The position numbers and the translations under genes were made by a program. This document shows, piece by piece, positions 1 through 8,753 of a stretch of 25,136 nt of DNA. The stretch's first letter is position 1. The number at the start of each line of letters is the position of its first letter. The notes beneath the pieces were generated by a model, which worked only from the letters and a program-made list of their open reading frames with translations, was not told the origin of the DNA and searched no databases. This DNA comes from a virus: positions 1-25,136 of IMG/VR virus record IMGVR_UViG_3300032893_000264, one strand, 5' to 3'.

Positions 1-750
1 GAGTTTGATATAGATATTTGGAATGATCCTGAATTTAAAGTTGAAGTATTAAAAGGATTTAATCCCAAGAATGTGGATCAAACTTCTTATAGTAAATATA
101 GTGAAGGAGATTGGGATTATAATATAATAAAAGGCAGTAAATTAATTCCAATAAAACAATATGTTGGAAGTAAACAACGTTCCAAAAAAGAATTGGCAAT
201 TCAACATTTAGATACAACACATAAACATAAAGTTCCCTATGGCTTTGGTTCTAAAAACCCCAAATATTTGGAACATAGAAGATGGCAAATGGCTAATGCA
301 GCTGAAGAAGGAAAAAAAGAAAACCTGTATCCTAGACTTAATGAAGAAATTTTTGCAGATTTGGAAAAAAATGTTAAAAAGGAAGAAAAAGAAGATATAC
401 TAAATAAAAGAGTTATTAAAGTTTTAAAGGATGCAGGAAATGAAGATGTTAAAGTATGTTTGATTAATGGTGATTATGTTAGAGGAAAGAATCCCGGTTT
501 AAATTTTGATGGTTTTGTAGATGGTGGCCATCACTATGTAACTAGTCTTCCGGGCTATAAAAAATGGATTCCAGAGGATGAAATTTGGATAGATGATGTA
601 TTTGAAGTAAAACCCCATGATTTAAGAGCCATATTACAACATGAATATACTGAAAGAAATTTAATGAAGTATAAAAAACATAGCTATGATGATGCCCATG
701 AATATGCCAATAAGAAAGAATCATCCTATAGAGAAAAAAATAAAAAATAA
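1..750 (+). CDS. Unrecognised protein with an HExxE / AH-type putative metal-binding C-terminus, 5' partial
   Basis: The frame is open from base 1, so the true start lies before the window. A GTG at 73 is only a possible internal start. The middle is charged and lysine-rich. The C-terminal third carries a compact set of likely metal-ligand residues: GGHHYV near nt 520-537, EIWIDD near 580-597, LQHEYTER near 634-657 and YDDAHEYA near 685-708. A histidine pair, an HExxE helix and a later AH helix look like a small metal-dependent domain, possibly zincin-like. I recall this arrangement from phage proteins but cannot name the family, so enzymatic activity is inference. THKHKVPYG near nt 217-243 resembles HTHKVEYG in the 2H phosphoesterase at 16781-17563. 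Three bases separate its stop from the next gene, so the two are probably co-transcribed. Confidence 0.75.
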   Translation, partial: EFDIDIWNDPEFKVEVLKGFNPKNVDQTSYSKYSEGDWDYNIIKGSKLIPIKQYVGSKQRSKKELAIQHLDTTHKHKVPYGFGSKNPKYLEHRRWQMANAAEEGKKENLYPRLNEEIFADLEKNVKKEEKEDILNKRVIKVLKDAGNEDVKVCLINGDYVRGKNPGLNFDGFVDGGHHYVTSLPGYKKWIPEDEIWIDDVFEVKPHDLRAILQHEYTERNLMKYKKHSYDDAHEYANKKESSYREKNKK

Positions 751-753
751 AAA

Positions 754-1449
754 TTGAAACTAGTTAGAGAACATATAAATGAAGCAAAAATTGGAGATAT
801 TCTAAAGCCTTTGTCTCAAGAGCAGATCTTAGCTGAAATAAATCATATGTCTCAAGAAGAAAAGGATAAAAGATTAATATCTGCAGCAGAAAATAATAAT
901 ATAAAACTTGTAAAACTATTGCTCAAAGCAGGAGCAGATGTAAATGCTAAAAATAATTATGGCTGGACTGCTTTAATACTGGCTTCAGGGAATGGCCATA
1001 GAGATGTAGTGAAGCTATTGCTTCAGACTGGAGCAGATGTGGATGCTAAAGATAATGATGGCTGGACTGCTTTAATACTGGCTTCAGGGAATGGCCATAT
1101 AGATGTAATAGAACTATTGCTTAAGGCTGGAGCAGATGTGGATGCTAAAAATAATGATGGCTGGACTGCTTTAATGTGGGCTTCATACAATGGCCGTAGA
1201 GATGAGGTGGAGATATTGCTTAAGGCTGGAGCAGATGTAAATGCTAAAAATAAGTATGGCTGGACTGCCTGGACTGCTTTAATATGGGCTTCATCTCATG
1301 GCCATAGAGATGTGGTGGAACTATTGCTTAAGGCTGGAGCAGATGTAAATGCTAAAACTAATAATGGATGGACTGCTTTAATCTGGGCTTCAAAATATGG
1401 TCACAGAGATGTAGTGGAACTATTAAAACAATATGGAGCTAAAGAATAA
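754..1449 (+). CDS. Ankyrin-repeat protein with capsid-targeting-like N-terminus (copy 1)
   Basis: The 231-residue protein starts at a TTG. This start is supported because the next codons encode KLVREHINE, identical to the ATG-started paralogues in the window. Residues 1-10 end in INE, a match to the T4 prohead-protease site (L/I)xE. Residues about 11-50 form a conserved linker (DILKPLSQEQI, then MSQEEKDKRL). About six ankyrin repeats follow, of the type GWTALIWAS..GHRDVVELLLKAGADVNAK, ending in LLKQYGAKE. Ankyrin repeats bind proteins, so a host partner is likely but unknown. The fifth repeat has an inserted WTA (YGWTAWTALIW), an in-frame 9-nt duplication. It is the largest ankyrin protein here and is followed by a terminator. 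Confidence 0.93.
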   Translation: MKLVREHINEAKIGDILKPLSQEQILAEINHMSQEEKDKRLISAAENNNIKLVKLLLKAGADVNAKNNYGWTALILASGNGHRDVVKLLLQTGADVDAKDNDGWTALILASGNGHIDVIELLLKAGADVDAKNNDGWTALMWASYNGRRDEVEILLKAGADVNAKNKYGWTAWTALIWASSHGHRDVVELLLKAGADVNAKTNNGWTALIWASKYGHRDVVELLKQYGAKE

Positions 1450-1450
1450 A
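1386..1450 (+). repeat. 65-bp identity with 19927-19991 (inverted copy)
   Basis: The 3' end of ankyrin copy 1, from GGCTTCAAAATATGG through the stop codon plus one base, matches the reverse complement of 19927-19991 base for base. The flanking bases differ on both sides. Confidence 0.85.
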
Positions 1451-1473
1451 GGAGGAGCTAAAGAATAAAGGAG
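1435..1473 (+). repeat. 19-bp tandem duplication of the ankyrin gene's 3' end
   Basis: The string GGAGCTAAAGAATAAAGGAG occurs at 1435-1454 and again at 1454-1473, offset by 19 bp. The first copy encodes the final GAKE and stop codon. The second lies beyond the stop and supplies the left arm of the terminator stem. This looks like a local duplication at the gene end. Confidence 0.85.
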
Positions 1474-1490
1474 ATTTTTTCTCCTTTTTT
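1467..1490 (+). terminator. Rho-independent-type terminator after ankyrin copy 1
   Basis: The arms AAAGGAG (1467-1473) and CTCCTTT (1481-1487) pair around a T-rich loop and run into more T residues. It separates the upstream unit from the baseplate unit, whose TATAAATA box lies 14 bp further on. Confidence 0.75.
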
Positions 1491-1503
1491 ATTTTGTAAG
1501 ATA

Positions 1504-1511
1504 TATAAATA
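1504..1511 (+). promoter_or_regulatory. T4-like late promoter box TATAAATA before the gp25-like gene
   Basis: An exact TATAAATA lies between a terminator and the ATG at 1521, nine bases before the start codon. In T4, late promoters have this box at about -13 to -6 and no -35 element. By that geometry the transcript would start near 1517, leaving almost no leader, and no SD is visible. In DNA this AT-rich the octamer also occurs by chance (one lies inside the gp25-like gene), so placement is the main support. Confidence 0.55.
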
Positions 1512-1520
1512 AAAAAGTTA

Positions 1521-1883
1521 ATGATAAAAGATCTTTACACCAGATCTCCAGACGATCCCAATTTTAAATATGGAATACTTGATCACTCAGATCCCATTGA
1601 ATCAATTATAACAAAAGTAAAAATGATTTTGGGTACAAGACCAGGTCAAATAATAGGTGATCTTAATTTTGGAGTTGGCATAGAAGATTTAATATTTGAA
1701 ACAAATATTAATCAAACTCAGCTTCAAGAAAGAATAACAGAGCAATTTGAAGCATATATAGCAGAAACAAAGGATTATGTGGTTACACCTATGGTCTCAT
1801 TTGGTAGAGCAGATGGCTATGATTATGCTGTTATAGATATTTATATAAATAATACTAAAACCATAGGACTTTTAGTTAAGTAA
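1521..1883 (+). CDS. gp25/GPW-like baseplate wedge protein
   Basis: At 120 residues the length is close to T4 gp25 (132). The family pattern is visible: a short N-terminal arm, an amphipathic segment (DPIESIITKVKMILGTRPGQ, residues about 21-40), then the glycine-rich DLNFGVGIEDLIFE, then a helix and a C-terminal beta hairpin. In contractile tails gp25/GPW proteins sit in the baseplate wedge next to the sheath and help trigger sheath assembly. It is the first gene of the baseplate unit and is followed 17 bp later by the gp6/J-like gene, the usual order in contractile injection systems. No SD is visible. Confidence 0.9.
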   Translation: MIKDLYTRSPDDPNFKYGILDHSDPIESIITKVKMILGTRPGQIIGDLNFGVGIEDLIFETNINQTQLQERITEQFEAYIAETKDYVVTPMVSFGRADGYDYAVIDIYINNTKTIGLLVK

Positions 1884-1900
1884 AAAATTAAATTACTGAT

Positions 1901-3805
1901 ATGGAAATATTTGATACCTCAAGAATAAGACTCGCAGAATTATATCAAGATGCATTACAATTTATAAAAAATACCTATGGGGATCTGGGACAATATTTTA
2001 CAATGGCTTCACCTATGGGCCAATTATTACAAGTTATATTGCAATATGGCAGAATGATTTTATTCTATAATGAAGATTCTATAACAGAGCTAAATATTAA
2101 AACAGCATCAAGACCCAATAGCATCATAGGATTGGCAAGTTTAACCGGCCACAATCCATCTAGAGCTATGGCAGCAAGAGGAACCATTACACTTTCCTAT
2201 AATGGAACAGCACTACCTTCTGGAGTAACATATTTAATTATTCCCAACTATACCACAATTTCAAATAATCAAAATGGATTAACCTATACAATAGTTTTAT
2301 CAACAGAGGAAGCAATATTTGATTTGAAAAGTGTTACAAACTCTCTTGATTTAAATATTATTCAAGGAACAATGGAATATCAACAGGCAACTGGTACTGG
2401 TGATCCTCTTCAATCCTATAATTTTCAAAATAAAAAAGGAGCATCCATAGATAATTATTATGTAAATGTTTATGTTAATGGAGTTAAATGGGATGTTGTT
2501 GATTCGATATTGGATATGACATTTCAGCAACAAGCAGTAATGGTTAAAACCGGTCAAACAGGAGGAATAGATATTTTCTTTGGCAATGGCTATAATGGAG
2601 ATGTTCCTACCTTAGGAGCCATTATTCTTGTGGAATATTTGATTACTGATGGAGATGCAGGAAATCTCAATTCTATGGCTAGCACAGCTAGCAATACCTG
2701 GACATTTACTACCAAAGGTTATTCTCCTGCCGGAGATCAATTGGACTTGGGAAAATATTTAAATGTTGGCGTTAAAAATGAAATTATGTTTGGAACAGCT
2801 GCAGAGCCTCTTTATTTAACAAGACTTTTAGCACCACGCATGTCAAGAAGTTTTGTTTTGGCCAATGCGAACAATTATATCTATTTTCTTAAAAAATTAA
2901 ATATTTTTACCATTATTGATGCCATTCCTGGCTTTGCAACCTTTGAAGATCAATATGCCTTGGATATGTACAATCAGGCTCAAGCTACCTATAATTCATT
3001 AAATTTGCAATATACGAATATAATAGCCGCCAAAGGTGTTAATTCTGTAGAGGCCATTGATTTAAAAACTCAACTTAATAATGCTCAACAACAACTATAT
3101 TATTATACTCAAAATATTAATTCCCAGAAAAAAGATGATAATACAGTTTATCTATTTTTAGTTCCAGATATAACTAAAAGAATAGCGGCCACAGATAACT
3201 ATTATACTTGTAGTTTGGATGCATTTATTATGTCTGCTGCAGAGCAAACTGCCATATTGGATTTAATTGAACAAAGCGGCCAAAGAGTTTTAACTGTAGA
3301 TAATGTGATATTAACTCCCCAATATCCTAAATTTACATTGAATATGTCTTTAATTCTTTGGGAAAATGCATCCTATGATACAGTTAGACAAAATATTATA
3401 ACACAAACTTCCAATTATTTTTTACAAAATACTAGAAGAGATAGAATTCCTGTTTCTGATTTGATAAGAATAATTGAGCAAATAGATGGAGTAGACTCCG
3501 TTAATGTATGGTTTGATGCCGCAAAGGATAATTTGGCTATTTATTCAACATACTATGGAATTGATGACTATGGAGATATTATTCTTGAACGTTCTGTTAA
3601 AGATGCCTTTGGCAATATGGTTACTGTGCAGGATATTTATCCTCTAATTAGAGGTGGCTTTGAAAATGCTTCTGGAACCTATTATGAAGATAGTTTGGTT
3701 AAAAATGTATTATCTACTGTAAATATTCAAGTTAGAGGATATACAGCCATAAATATTAATTCTGAAAATAATGTGGTAGTTATAAATAATATAACTGGAA
3801 GTTAA
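1901..3805 (+). CDS. gp6/J-like baseplate wedge protein
   Basis: The protein has 634 residues, close to T4 gp6 (660). The N-terminal helical part (residues 1-90) is followed by a beta-rich segment beginning near ITLSYNGTALPSGV, typical of baseplate J-like proteins. Residues about 350-415 hold a Gln/Asn-rich helical insertion (LDMYNQAQATYNS, then LKTQLNNAQQQLYYY), probably a coiled coil. The C-terminal part has the alternating secondary structure seen in J-family proteins (IPVSDLIRIIEQIDGVDSVN). gp6 dimers tie the wedges into the baseplate ring. Position directly after gp25-like supports the call. The stop overlaps the ATG of the next ankyrin gene (TAATG), which suggests coupled translation. 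Confidence 0.85.
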   Translation: MEIFDTSRIRLAELYQDALQFIKNTYGDLGQYFTMASPMGQLLQVILQYGRMILFYNEDSITELNIKTASRPNSIIGLASLTGHNPSRAMAARGTITLSYNGTALPSGVTYLIIPNYTTISNNQNGLTYTIVLSTEEAIFDLKSVTNSLDLNIIQGTMEYQQATGTGDPLQSYNFQNKKGASIDNYYVNVYVNGVKWDVVDSILDMTFQQQAVMVKTGQTGGIDIFFGNGYNGDVPTLGAIILVEYLITDGDAGNLNSMASTASNTWTFTTKGYSPAGDQLDLGKYLNVGVKNEIMFGTAAEPLYLTRLLAPRMSRSFVLANANNYIYFLKKLNIFTIIDAIPGFATFEDQYALDMYNQAQATYNSLNLQYTNIIAAKGVNSVEAIDLKTQLNNAQQQLYYYTQNINSQKKDDNTVYLFLVPDITKRIAATDNYYTCSLDAFIMSAAEQTAILDLIEQSGQRVLTVDNVILTPQYPKFTLNMSLILWENASYDTVRQNIITQTSNYFLQNTRRDRIPVSDLIRIIEQIDGVDSVNVWFDAAKDNLAIYSTYYGIDDYGDIILERSVKDAFGNMVTVQDIYPLIRGGFENASGTYYEDSLVKNVLSTVNIQVRGYTAININSENNVVVINNITGS

Positions 3806-4302
3806 TGAAGCTAGTTAGAGAACATATAAATGAAGCTAAGTTTACAGATATTTTAAAACCTTTGTCTAAAGAACAAATTCTAGATGACTTAAACCATTTA
3901 TCTAAAGAAGAAAAGAATAAAAAACTAGCATTTGCAGCGTCAAATGGAAATATTAAGGCAGTAGAGCTATTTCTTCAGGCTGGAGCAGATGTAAATACTA
4001 AAGGTTTTTATAGCTGTACACCTTTAATATTGGCTTCAATTAATGGACACATAAATATAGTTAAACTATTACTTAAGGCTGGAGCAAATGTGAATGCTAA
4101 AGAGGATAATGGTACTACTTGTTTAATGAAGGCTTCACTTTATGGTTATAAAGATATAGTAAAATTATTACTTAAGGCTGGAGCAGATGTGAATGCTAAT
4201 GATAAAGCAGGCAATACTGCTTGGGGTTGGGCTAGTAGTAAAGGGATAGTAGAATTATTAAAAAAATATGGTGCTAAATATCCTTGGATATCTACCAGAT
4301 AA
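3805..4302 (+). CDS. Ankyrin-repeat protein with capsid-targeting-like N-terminus (copy 2)
   Basis: The 165-residue protein begins MKLVREHINEAK, with a putative cleavage after INE, then the shared linker (FTDILKPLSKEQI, then LSKEEKNKKL). About four ankyrin repeats follow. The last is shortened: after WASSKG the residues normally between GH and IVELL are missing. The C-terminus is GAKYPWISTR instead of GAKE. The start codon shares one base with the stop of the gp6-like gene, so it is expressed with the baseplate genes. The repeats are more diverged from the family consensus than those of copies 1 and 6 (TPLILAS and TCLMKAS instead of TALIWAS). Confidence 0.92.
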   Translation: MKLVREHINEAKFTDILKPLSKEQILDDLNHLSKEEKNKKLAFAASNGNIKAVELFLQAGADVNTKGFYSCTPLILASINGHINIVKLLLKAGANVNAKEDNGTTCLMKASLYGYKDIVKLLLKAGADVNANDKAGNTAWGWASSKGIVELLKKYGAKYPWISTR

Positions 4303-4318
4303 AATAAACGTATAACTT

Positions 4319-4603
4319 ATGGCATTACCTGTAGACATTAATCAACCTAGAAAATTATATACTGTAAGAAATTCCTATCTTTATAATGCAAAGCATTCCA
4401 ATGACGTATTTCTTAATTTAGGATATAACTATAAAGGAAATATATTGCCAAAAGGAACATCTCCTGAATTATGGGCAAATCCTTTGCAGGTTTCCATGAT
4501 TGCAACTCTAGAAAATATTTTACTTTTTTTAATTGAAAATACAAAAAATGTAAAAAAATGGTTTAGCATAGCGCATTCGATTCATACAACTAATATTAAT
4601 TAA
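4319..4603 (+). CDS. Small unknown protein in the baseplate unit
   Basis: This 94-residue frame begins MALPVDINQPRKLY and contains a hydrophobic helix near residues 60-74 (IATLENILLFLIEN). I do not recognise it. It lies 16 bp after ankyrin copy 2 and before the 1200-residue baseplate-type gene, on the same strand, so it is probably a small structural or assembly protein. No SD is visible. The basic C-terminus is followed by a short cysteine-containing frame, so it may be a truncated version of a longer ancestral protein. Confidence 0.6.
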   Translation: MALPVDINQPRKLYTVRNSYLYNAKHSNDVFLNLGYNYKGNILPKGTSPELWANPLQVSMIATLENILLFLIENTKNVKKWFSIAHSIHTTNIN

Positions 4604-4607
4604 AAGA

Positions 4608-4700
4608 TGAAAGAATTTAGAAAAAATGAGAAAAATATATTAATTTGTGAAGAATGTGGTAAAGATTATACAAAATTAAATATAGTATGCCAAATATGAA
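4608..4700 (+). CDS. Possible 30-residue zinc-ribbon fragment
   Basis: An ATG at 4608 opens a 30-codon frame that ends in TGA at 4698-4700 and overlaps the start of the next gene. The peptide contains ICEECGKDY and a later cysteine (IVCQI), like the first half of a zinc ribbon or zinc finger. It could be a tiny protein, a remnant of a larger zinc-binding gene such as a homing endonuclease, or chance. Confidence 0.25.
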
Positions 4701-7700
4701 TATTCAAAATTGGAAAGTTTTTAATAAAGAAGGATCACCTCTAAACTGGTCTCCAGACCCTCTAATTCCTTTAATTATTTCATCACCAACGGGAACTGGA
4801 GCTCAAGGATTTTTGATTACAAATCCCAGTGGAAATGTTGTGGATTCAGCTATTACAAATGGAGGATATTTATATGACAACAACGATATTACTCTTTCAT
4901 ATAAATATGCATTAGATACTACTTCTCATATTTTAACTCCTGCTGAGGCATCAATATTTTTTGTTGATGTTTCCATTTTTAATCCAACTGGCATAAATAC
5001 TCAAAGTATAAGTTCATTAAATTTAAATATAGATGCAAGTTTTATTTATCCCTCTGCAACCTATGCTGCAGCAATATTTTTAAATCCCATATCTCAAGGA
5101 TTGGTAGAAACTGAAAACTTATTTATACTTGAAGAAACATCCACCGGGTATATTCGTCCTCATGATAATGTTAATAATGTTCTTGTAATGGAATTTATAG
5201 GTGATGAAAATCAAATCCAATTTTTTGAAGTGGATGAAAATACATCACAAATATCATGGGCCGATGTTGTAGTTTTTGATTTAAGTACTTTAATATATAG
5301 TACTCCTTTGCAAGTAAACATAGGTTTTAGATCAGATGTGGAAGGAGTATTTGAAAGAATTCTTAGAATTTATCACTTGGTAGGAAATAACTTATACACT
5401 TTAGGTGATGTGGTTGTTGGAGCAGAAGCCATAGGAGAAGATGAAAGATTTAGAACATTACTTTCAAATTTTGGTTTACCAGATCCAGTTACAATTCAAC
5501 AAGTTTTTAAGGAAACAGATATAAATGAAGATTTACCTGATTGGAAAGTATTAAATCAAAAATCTAAACATATGATATTGGAGCATGATAAAATCATGCC
5601 ATTTGTAGGAACATATAAGGGATTAATAAATGCAATAAAATGGTTAGGCTATGATGATATTTATCTTCGTGAATGGTTTTTAAATGTTAAAGAAAATACA
5701 AAATTATCATTAATAGTTCCCTATGATGCAAAGGACAGAACACAAACTATTTTATCATTTAATGCTGACCAAAGAAAAGTTCTTAAAAAATTAAATCAAT
5801 TATCATTAAATTATTGTATAACAAAAGAAACTGGAGCATTAGATGAATGGGGCACACCCATAACAGAGGATTGTTACTCATATAATTTAAAAGAAGTTTA
5901 TATAAAATTACTTTCTCTTAAGAAATGGTTAGAACAAAATATTATTGGAGTAAATTGTAAAATTACAGATATAACGGGAGAAGGCATTTATTTTGAAAGA
6001 ATTCAAAATTTAATATATGAAACAGATAATTTAAGTTATAATTATACTCTTTCTCAAACATTAACACCCTATGGACCAGATGAAAATACAGAATTAATTG
6101 GTGGTGATGCAAGTGTAAGACTAACATTTTTAGAATTAACTCAATCAACTGTAGGTAGTTTTCCTTTTAGTTTTTTGGATACTGTAGAATATGCATGGAA
6201 ACCCACCGATCCATCAAAATATTATTCGTTGGATGATCCCATTTATTTAGCTAATCCTAGTTCATTTGTACTAATTGGCCCAACATTTGAATATCCATTT
6301 ACCAATATTCATGATATAATGTGGAGATTATCTCAAGAAACAGAATCAGGTGTGTTGGATAAAACTTTAGTTAGCAATCCTATTTTGATAATTGATGACG
6401 ATATTCGCTACTATAATCCCTATGATAGTTCATCAATATTTTATGATGTTTCAACAAGTCTAACAATATATTTGGAAAAGGCTTTTTTAAGAAATGCAAA
6501 TAACTATGAATGGGAAAAATCCATAGACTATAGCATTTATCCTAATCCTTCAGCAAATGGTTACATAATGGAATCTTCATTGGGAGTAATTTCTTTATTT
6601 AATGACTATATTACTTTAAATCCAGGAACAAATTCACTATTGCAATATGCGGTGGATAATAACTATAATGTTCCTTTATTAAGTTTTAAAAATTACACAT
6701 ATCTGGATTCTACAGAAAATTTAAATTCTTTTATAGCTGATAAATTTTATAATCTTGATATATTAGATGGAAAAATTGAAATAAATGCAGGCATTCCTAA
6801 TCCATCTAATTCATCCGATAATTTAATAGCTTATGTAAACTGGAATTATGATACTAGCTTAGATCAACAGATGATTACCTATAATCCAGTTTATACATCA
6901 CCAAGAATGAAGTTATTTCAAATTGATCCAAGCGCATATTATTGGGCTGATCCATCCGGATTAACAGGAGGAAATAATCCAAATGTTTATTTACAAGATA
7001 ATAGTATTTATAGTATGAATGTAAATCACATAGGAAATTATAATATTGAATTATTTGCATGGGATGCATACAATAGCATATTTTATAACACAGGAAAAAC
7101 TCTTTATCCAGTATGGATGAAAGCTCCTACCACCTATTTTCTTGTAGATAATTCTTCCTTTATGGACTATGATGCTAGCAAATATATGTCGTATGTAGAT
7201 GTAAATAAAGTAGTATTAAATAATTTATATCCCATTTATGACAGATATATTCCATTGGATGGATTAACTTTATTAAGAGATATGGAGGGAAATCCTTACA
7301 TTAATGTTCCATCAATAACATATTTTCAAGAACTTCCTCTTCCCAATTCCACTAATTTACTTTTTAATTTAACAGAAAAAGTTTTAAATATAGCTGGCTT
7401 AAATATAACAATTCAACCCTATTATCAAAGTTTTAACACAAATGATGATGTTACATTGGTTAAATTTGACAAAGGAAAATTTTCATTGGTTGCAGAGGCA
7501 AGTTCTCATGTTATTTCTTCAATAGGGAACACTTTAACTCTTGATAATATTCCTTCAACTATTTTTCAGGATTCATCTTCATCCATTTATATTTTAAATG
7601 ATACATATAGAAATACGGCTAATCCAATGAATATAAATAATAATTTACATTTGGATGTTAGTAATTATATGTTTTCAGATAATCAATTGGTTGGAATAGT

Positions 7701-8289
7701 TGTTACAGATAATTGCACAGGCTATTCCTGGGGAGCATCCTATAGAGTTATAGATACCAGCGGATTTACACATATTTTTGATAAATATTTTCCTCAATAT
7801 TTTATAGATAATTCTACTAGATATAAAATACAAGCAAAGCATGCATTTTCAACCTTTGCGGAATTTATTCTTAATACAAGTGTTGCCTATGAAATAAATA
7901 ATAATTTTAACATATATTTTGAAAACTCCTACTGCCAAGAAAATTATTTAGACAATACCTTTGTTTATATGAATATTTTATTTGATCACAGTAGAATAAA
8001 TTCATTGTGGTATAATCCTTCATTGAATTTAATTAATTCTGATTTTTATTATTATCAAAATTATATTGATGTAGATTTAAGTACATTGGTAATTTTAAGA
8101 GCAGAATATGATTCAAGTACTTATATGATTGGCCAAAGAAATATTTGGACAGCAACAGATTTAAATACGGGAGATATATTTTTCAAAGTTTATAATGATA
8201 GCGTTCCCATATTATTTGGAGATGTTACTAATTATGATATAAATGTAAGAAGTTATGATATTTATGGAAATTTAATTAAAGCAGAATAA
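4687..8289 (+). CDS. Large baseplate wedge/tail protein (gp7-like by size and position)
   Basis: The protein has 1200 residues; T4 gp7 has 1032. The start may be the ATG at 4687 or the ATG three codons later at 4696, and neither has an SD. The composition is rich in Asn, Tyr, Ser and Asp with short beta strands, typical of phage tail structural proteins. Residues about 280-345 include LPDWKVLN, MPFVGTYKGL and a tryptophan-rich helical patch (IKWLGYDDIYLREWF) that looks like a conserved core. It contains no lysozyme or protease motif that I can see. Position after the gp25- and gp6-like genes matches the wedge gene order of T4-like phages. A tail-fibre-connecting protein is the main alternative. 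Its stop overlaps the next ATG by one base. Confidence 0.65.
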   Translation: MPNMNIQNWKVFNKEGSPLNWSPDPLIPLIISSPTGTGAQGFLITNPSGNVVDSAITNGGYLYDNNDITLSYKYALDTTSHILTPAEASIFFVDVSIFNPTGINTQSISSLNLNIDASFIYPSATYAAAIFLNPISQGLVETENLFILEETSTGYIRPHDNVNNVLVMEFIGDENQIQFFEVDENTSQISWADVVVFDLSTLIYSTPLQVNIGFRSDVEGVFERILRIYHLVGNNLYTLGDVVVGAEAIGEDERFRTLLSNFGLPDPVTIQQVFKETDINEDLPDWKVLNQKSKHMILEHDKIMPFVGTYKGLINAIKWLGYDDIYLREWFLNVKENTKLSLIVPYDAKDRTQTILSFNADQRKVLKKLNQLSLNYCITKETGALDEWGTPITEDCYSYNLKEVYIKLLSLKKWLEQNIIGVNCKITDITGEGIYFERIQNLIYETDNLSYNYTLSQTLTPYGPDENTELIGGDASVRLTFLELTQSTVGSFPFSFLDTVEYAWKPTDPSKYYSLDDPIYLANPSSFVLIGPTFEYPFTNIHDIMWRLSQETESGVLDKTLVSNPILIIDDDIRYYNPYDSSSIFYDVSTSLTIYLEKAFLRNANNYEWEKSIDYSIYPNPSANGYIMESSLGVISLFNDYITLNPGTNSLLQYAVDNNYNVPLLSFKNYTYLDSTENLNSFIADKFYNLDILDGKIEINAGIPNPSNSSDNLIAYVNWNYDTSLDQQMITYNPVYTSPRMKLFQIDPSAYYWADPSGLTGGNNPNVYLQDNSIYSMNVNHIGNYNIELFAWDAYNSIFYNTGKTLYPVWMKAPTTYFLVDNSSFMDYDASKYMSYVDVNKVVLNNLYPIYDRYIPLDGLTLLRDMEGNPYINVPSITYFQELPLPNSTNLLFNLTEKVLNIAGLNITIQPYYQSFNTNDDVTLVKFDKGKFSLVAEASSHVISSIGNTLTLDNIPSTIFQDSSSSIYILNDTYRNTANPMNINNNLHLDVSNYMFSDNQLVGIVVTDNCTGYSWGASYRVIDTSGFTHIFDKYFPQYFIDNSTRYKIQAKHAFSTFAEFILNTSVAYEINNNFNIYFENSYCQENYLDNTFVYMNILFDHSRINSLWYNPSLNLINSDFYYYQNYIDVDLSTLVILRAEYDSSTYMIGQRNIWTATDLNTGDIFFKVYNDSVPILFGDVTNYDINVRSYDIYGNLIKAE

Positions 8290-8753
8290 TGAAAGATTTT
8301 AAATCTATATTTAAGCCATTGTCTCAAGATCAGATCGCAGAAACTATAAAACTTATGTCTCAAAATGAAAAAAATAAAAGATTAAAGCCTGCCATTGAAG
8401 AAAGTAATGTGTCTTTAGTAAAATTATTAATTGATAATGGTGCAGATATAAATATTAAATATAATAACTATTGGGATCTTATACTTTGGACTATTAATAA
8501 TACAGATTCAAAGGAAATTATAGAATTATTAATTAATGCAGGAGCCAATATAGAAGCAAAGGATAATAATAATTGGACTCCCATAATGTATGCATCATAT
8601 AGGGGTTTAAAAGATGTGGTAGAACTGTTAATTAAAGCTGGAGCTAATATAAATATTAAATCTGTTAATGGAAAAACTGCATTGATGAGAGCAAAGGAAT
8701 ATGATCACAAAGATGTAGTAAAACTTTTAAAACAATATGGAGCTACAGAATGA
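8289..8753 (+). CDS. Ankyrin-repeat protein lacking the targeting peptide (copy 3)
   Basis: This 154-residue member begins MKDFKSIFKPLSQDQI. Its neighbour, copy 4, begins MKLVREHITEDFKSIFRPLSQEQI, so copy 3 corresponds almost exactly to the neighbour with the ten-residue peptide removed. The rest is typical: the linker (MSQNEKNKRL) and about four ankyrin repeats (LLIDNGADINIK, LLINAGANIEAK, LLIKAGANINIK), ending in LLKQYGATE. The ATG shares a base with the preceding stop, and the TGA overlaps the next ATG (ATGA), so translation is probably coupled through all three ankyrin genes. If the peptide targets proteins to the head, this copy would stay in the producing cell. Confidence 0.9.
   Translation: MKDFKSIFKPLSQDQIAETIKLMSQNEKNKRLKPAIEESNVSLVKLLIDNGADINIKYNNYWDLILWTINNTDSKEIIELLINAGANIEAKDNNNWTPIMYASYRGLKDVVELLIKAGANINIKSVNGKTALMRAKEYDHKDVVKLLKQYGATE

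Noticed and set aside
900-1440. Regular DNA repeats of about 99 bp that might suggest a CRISPR-like array
   Set aside because: The period is 33 codons and the repeats are in frame within ankyrin genes; there are no constant repeat/variable spacer units.
5963-6148. Short minus-strand frames inside the 1200-residue gene (also near 6875-7069 and 2351-2557 in the gp6-like gene)
   Set aside because: They are antisense to real coding sequence with biased composition and no start context.
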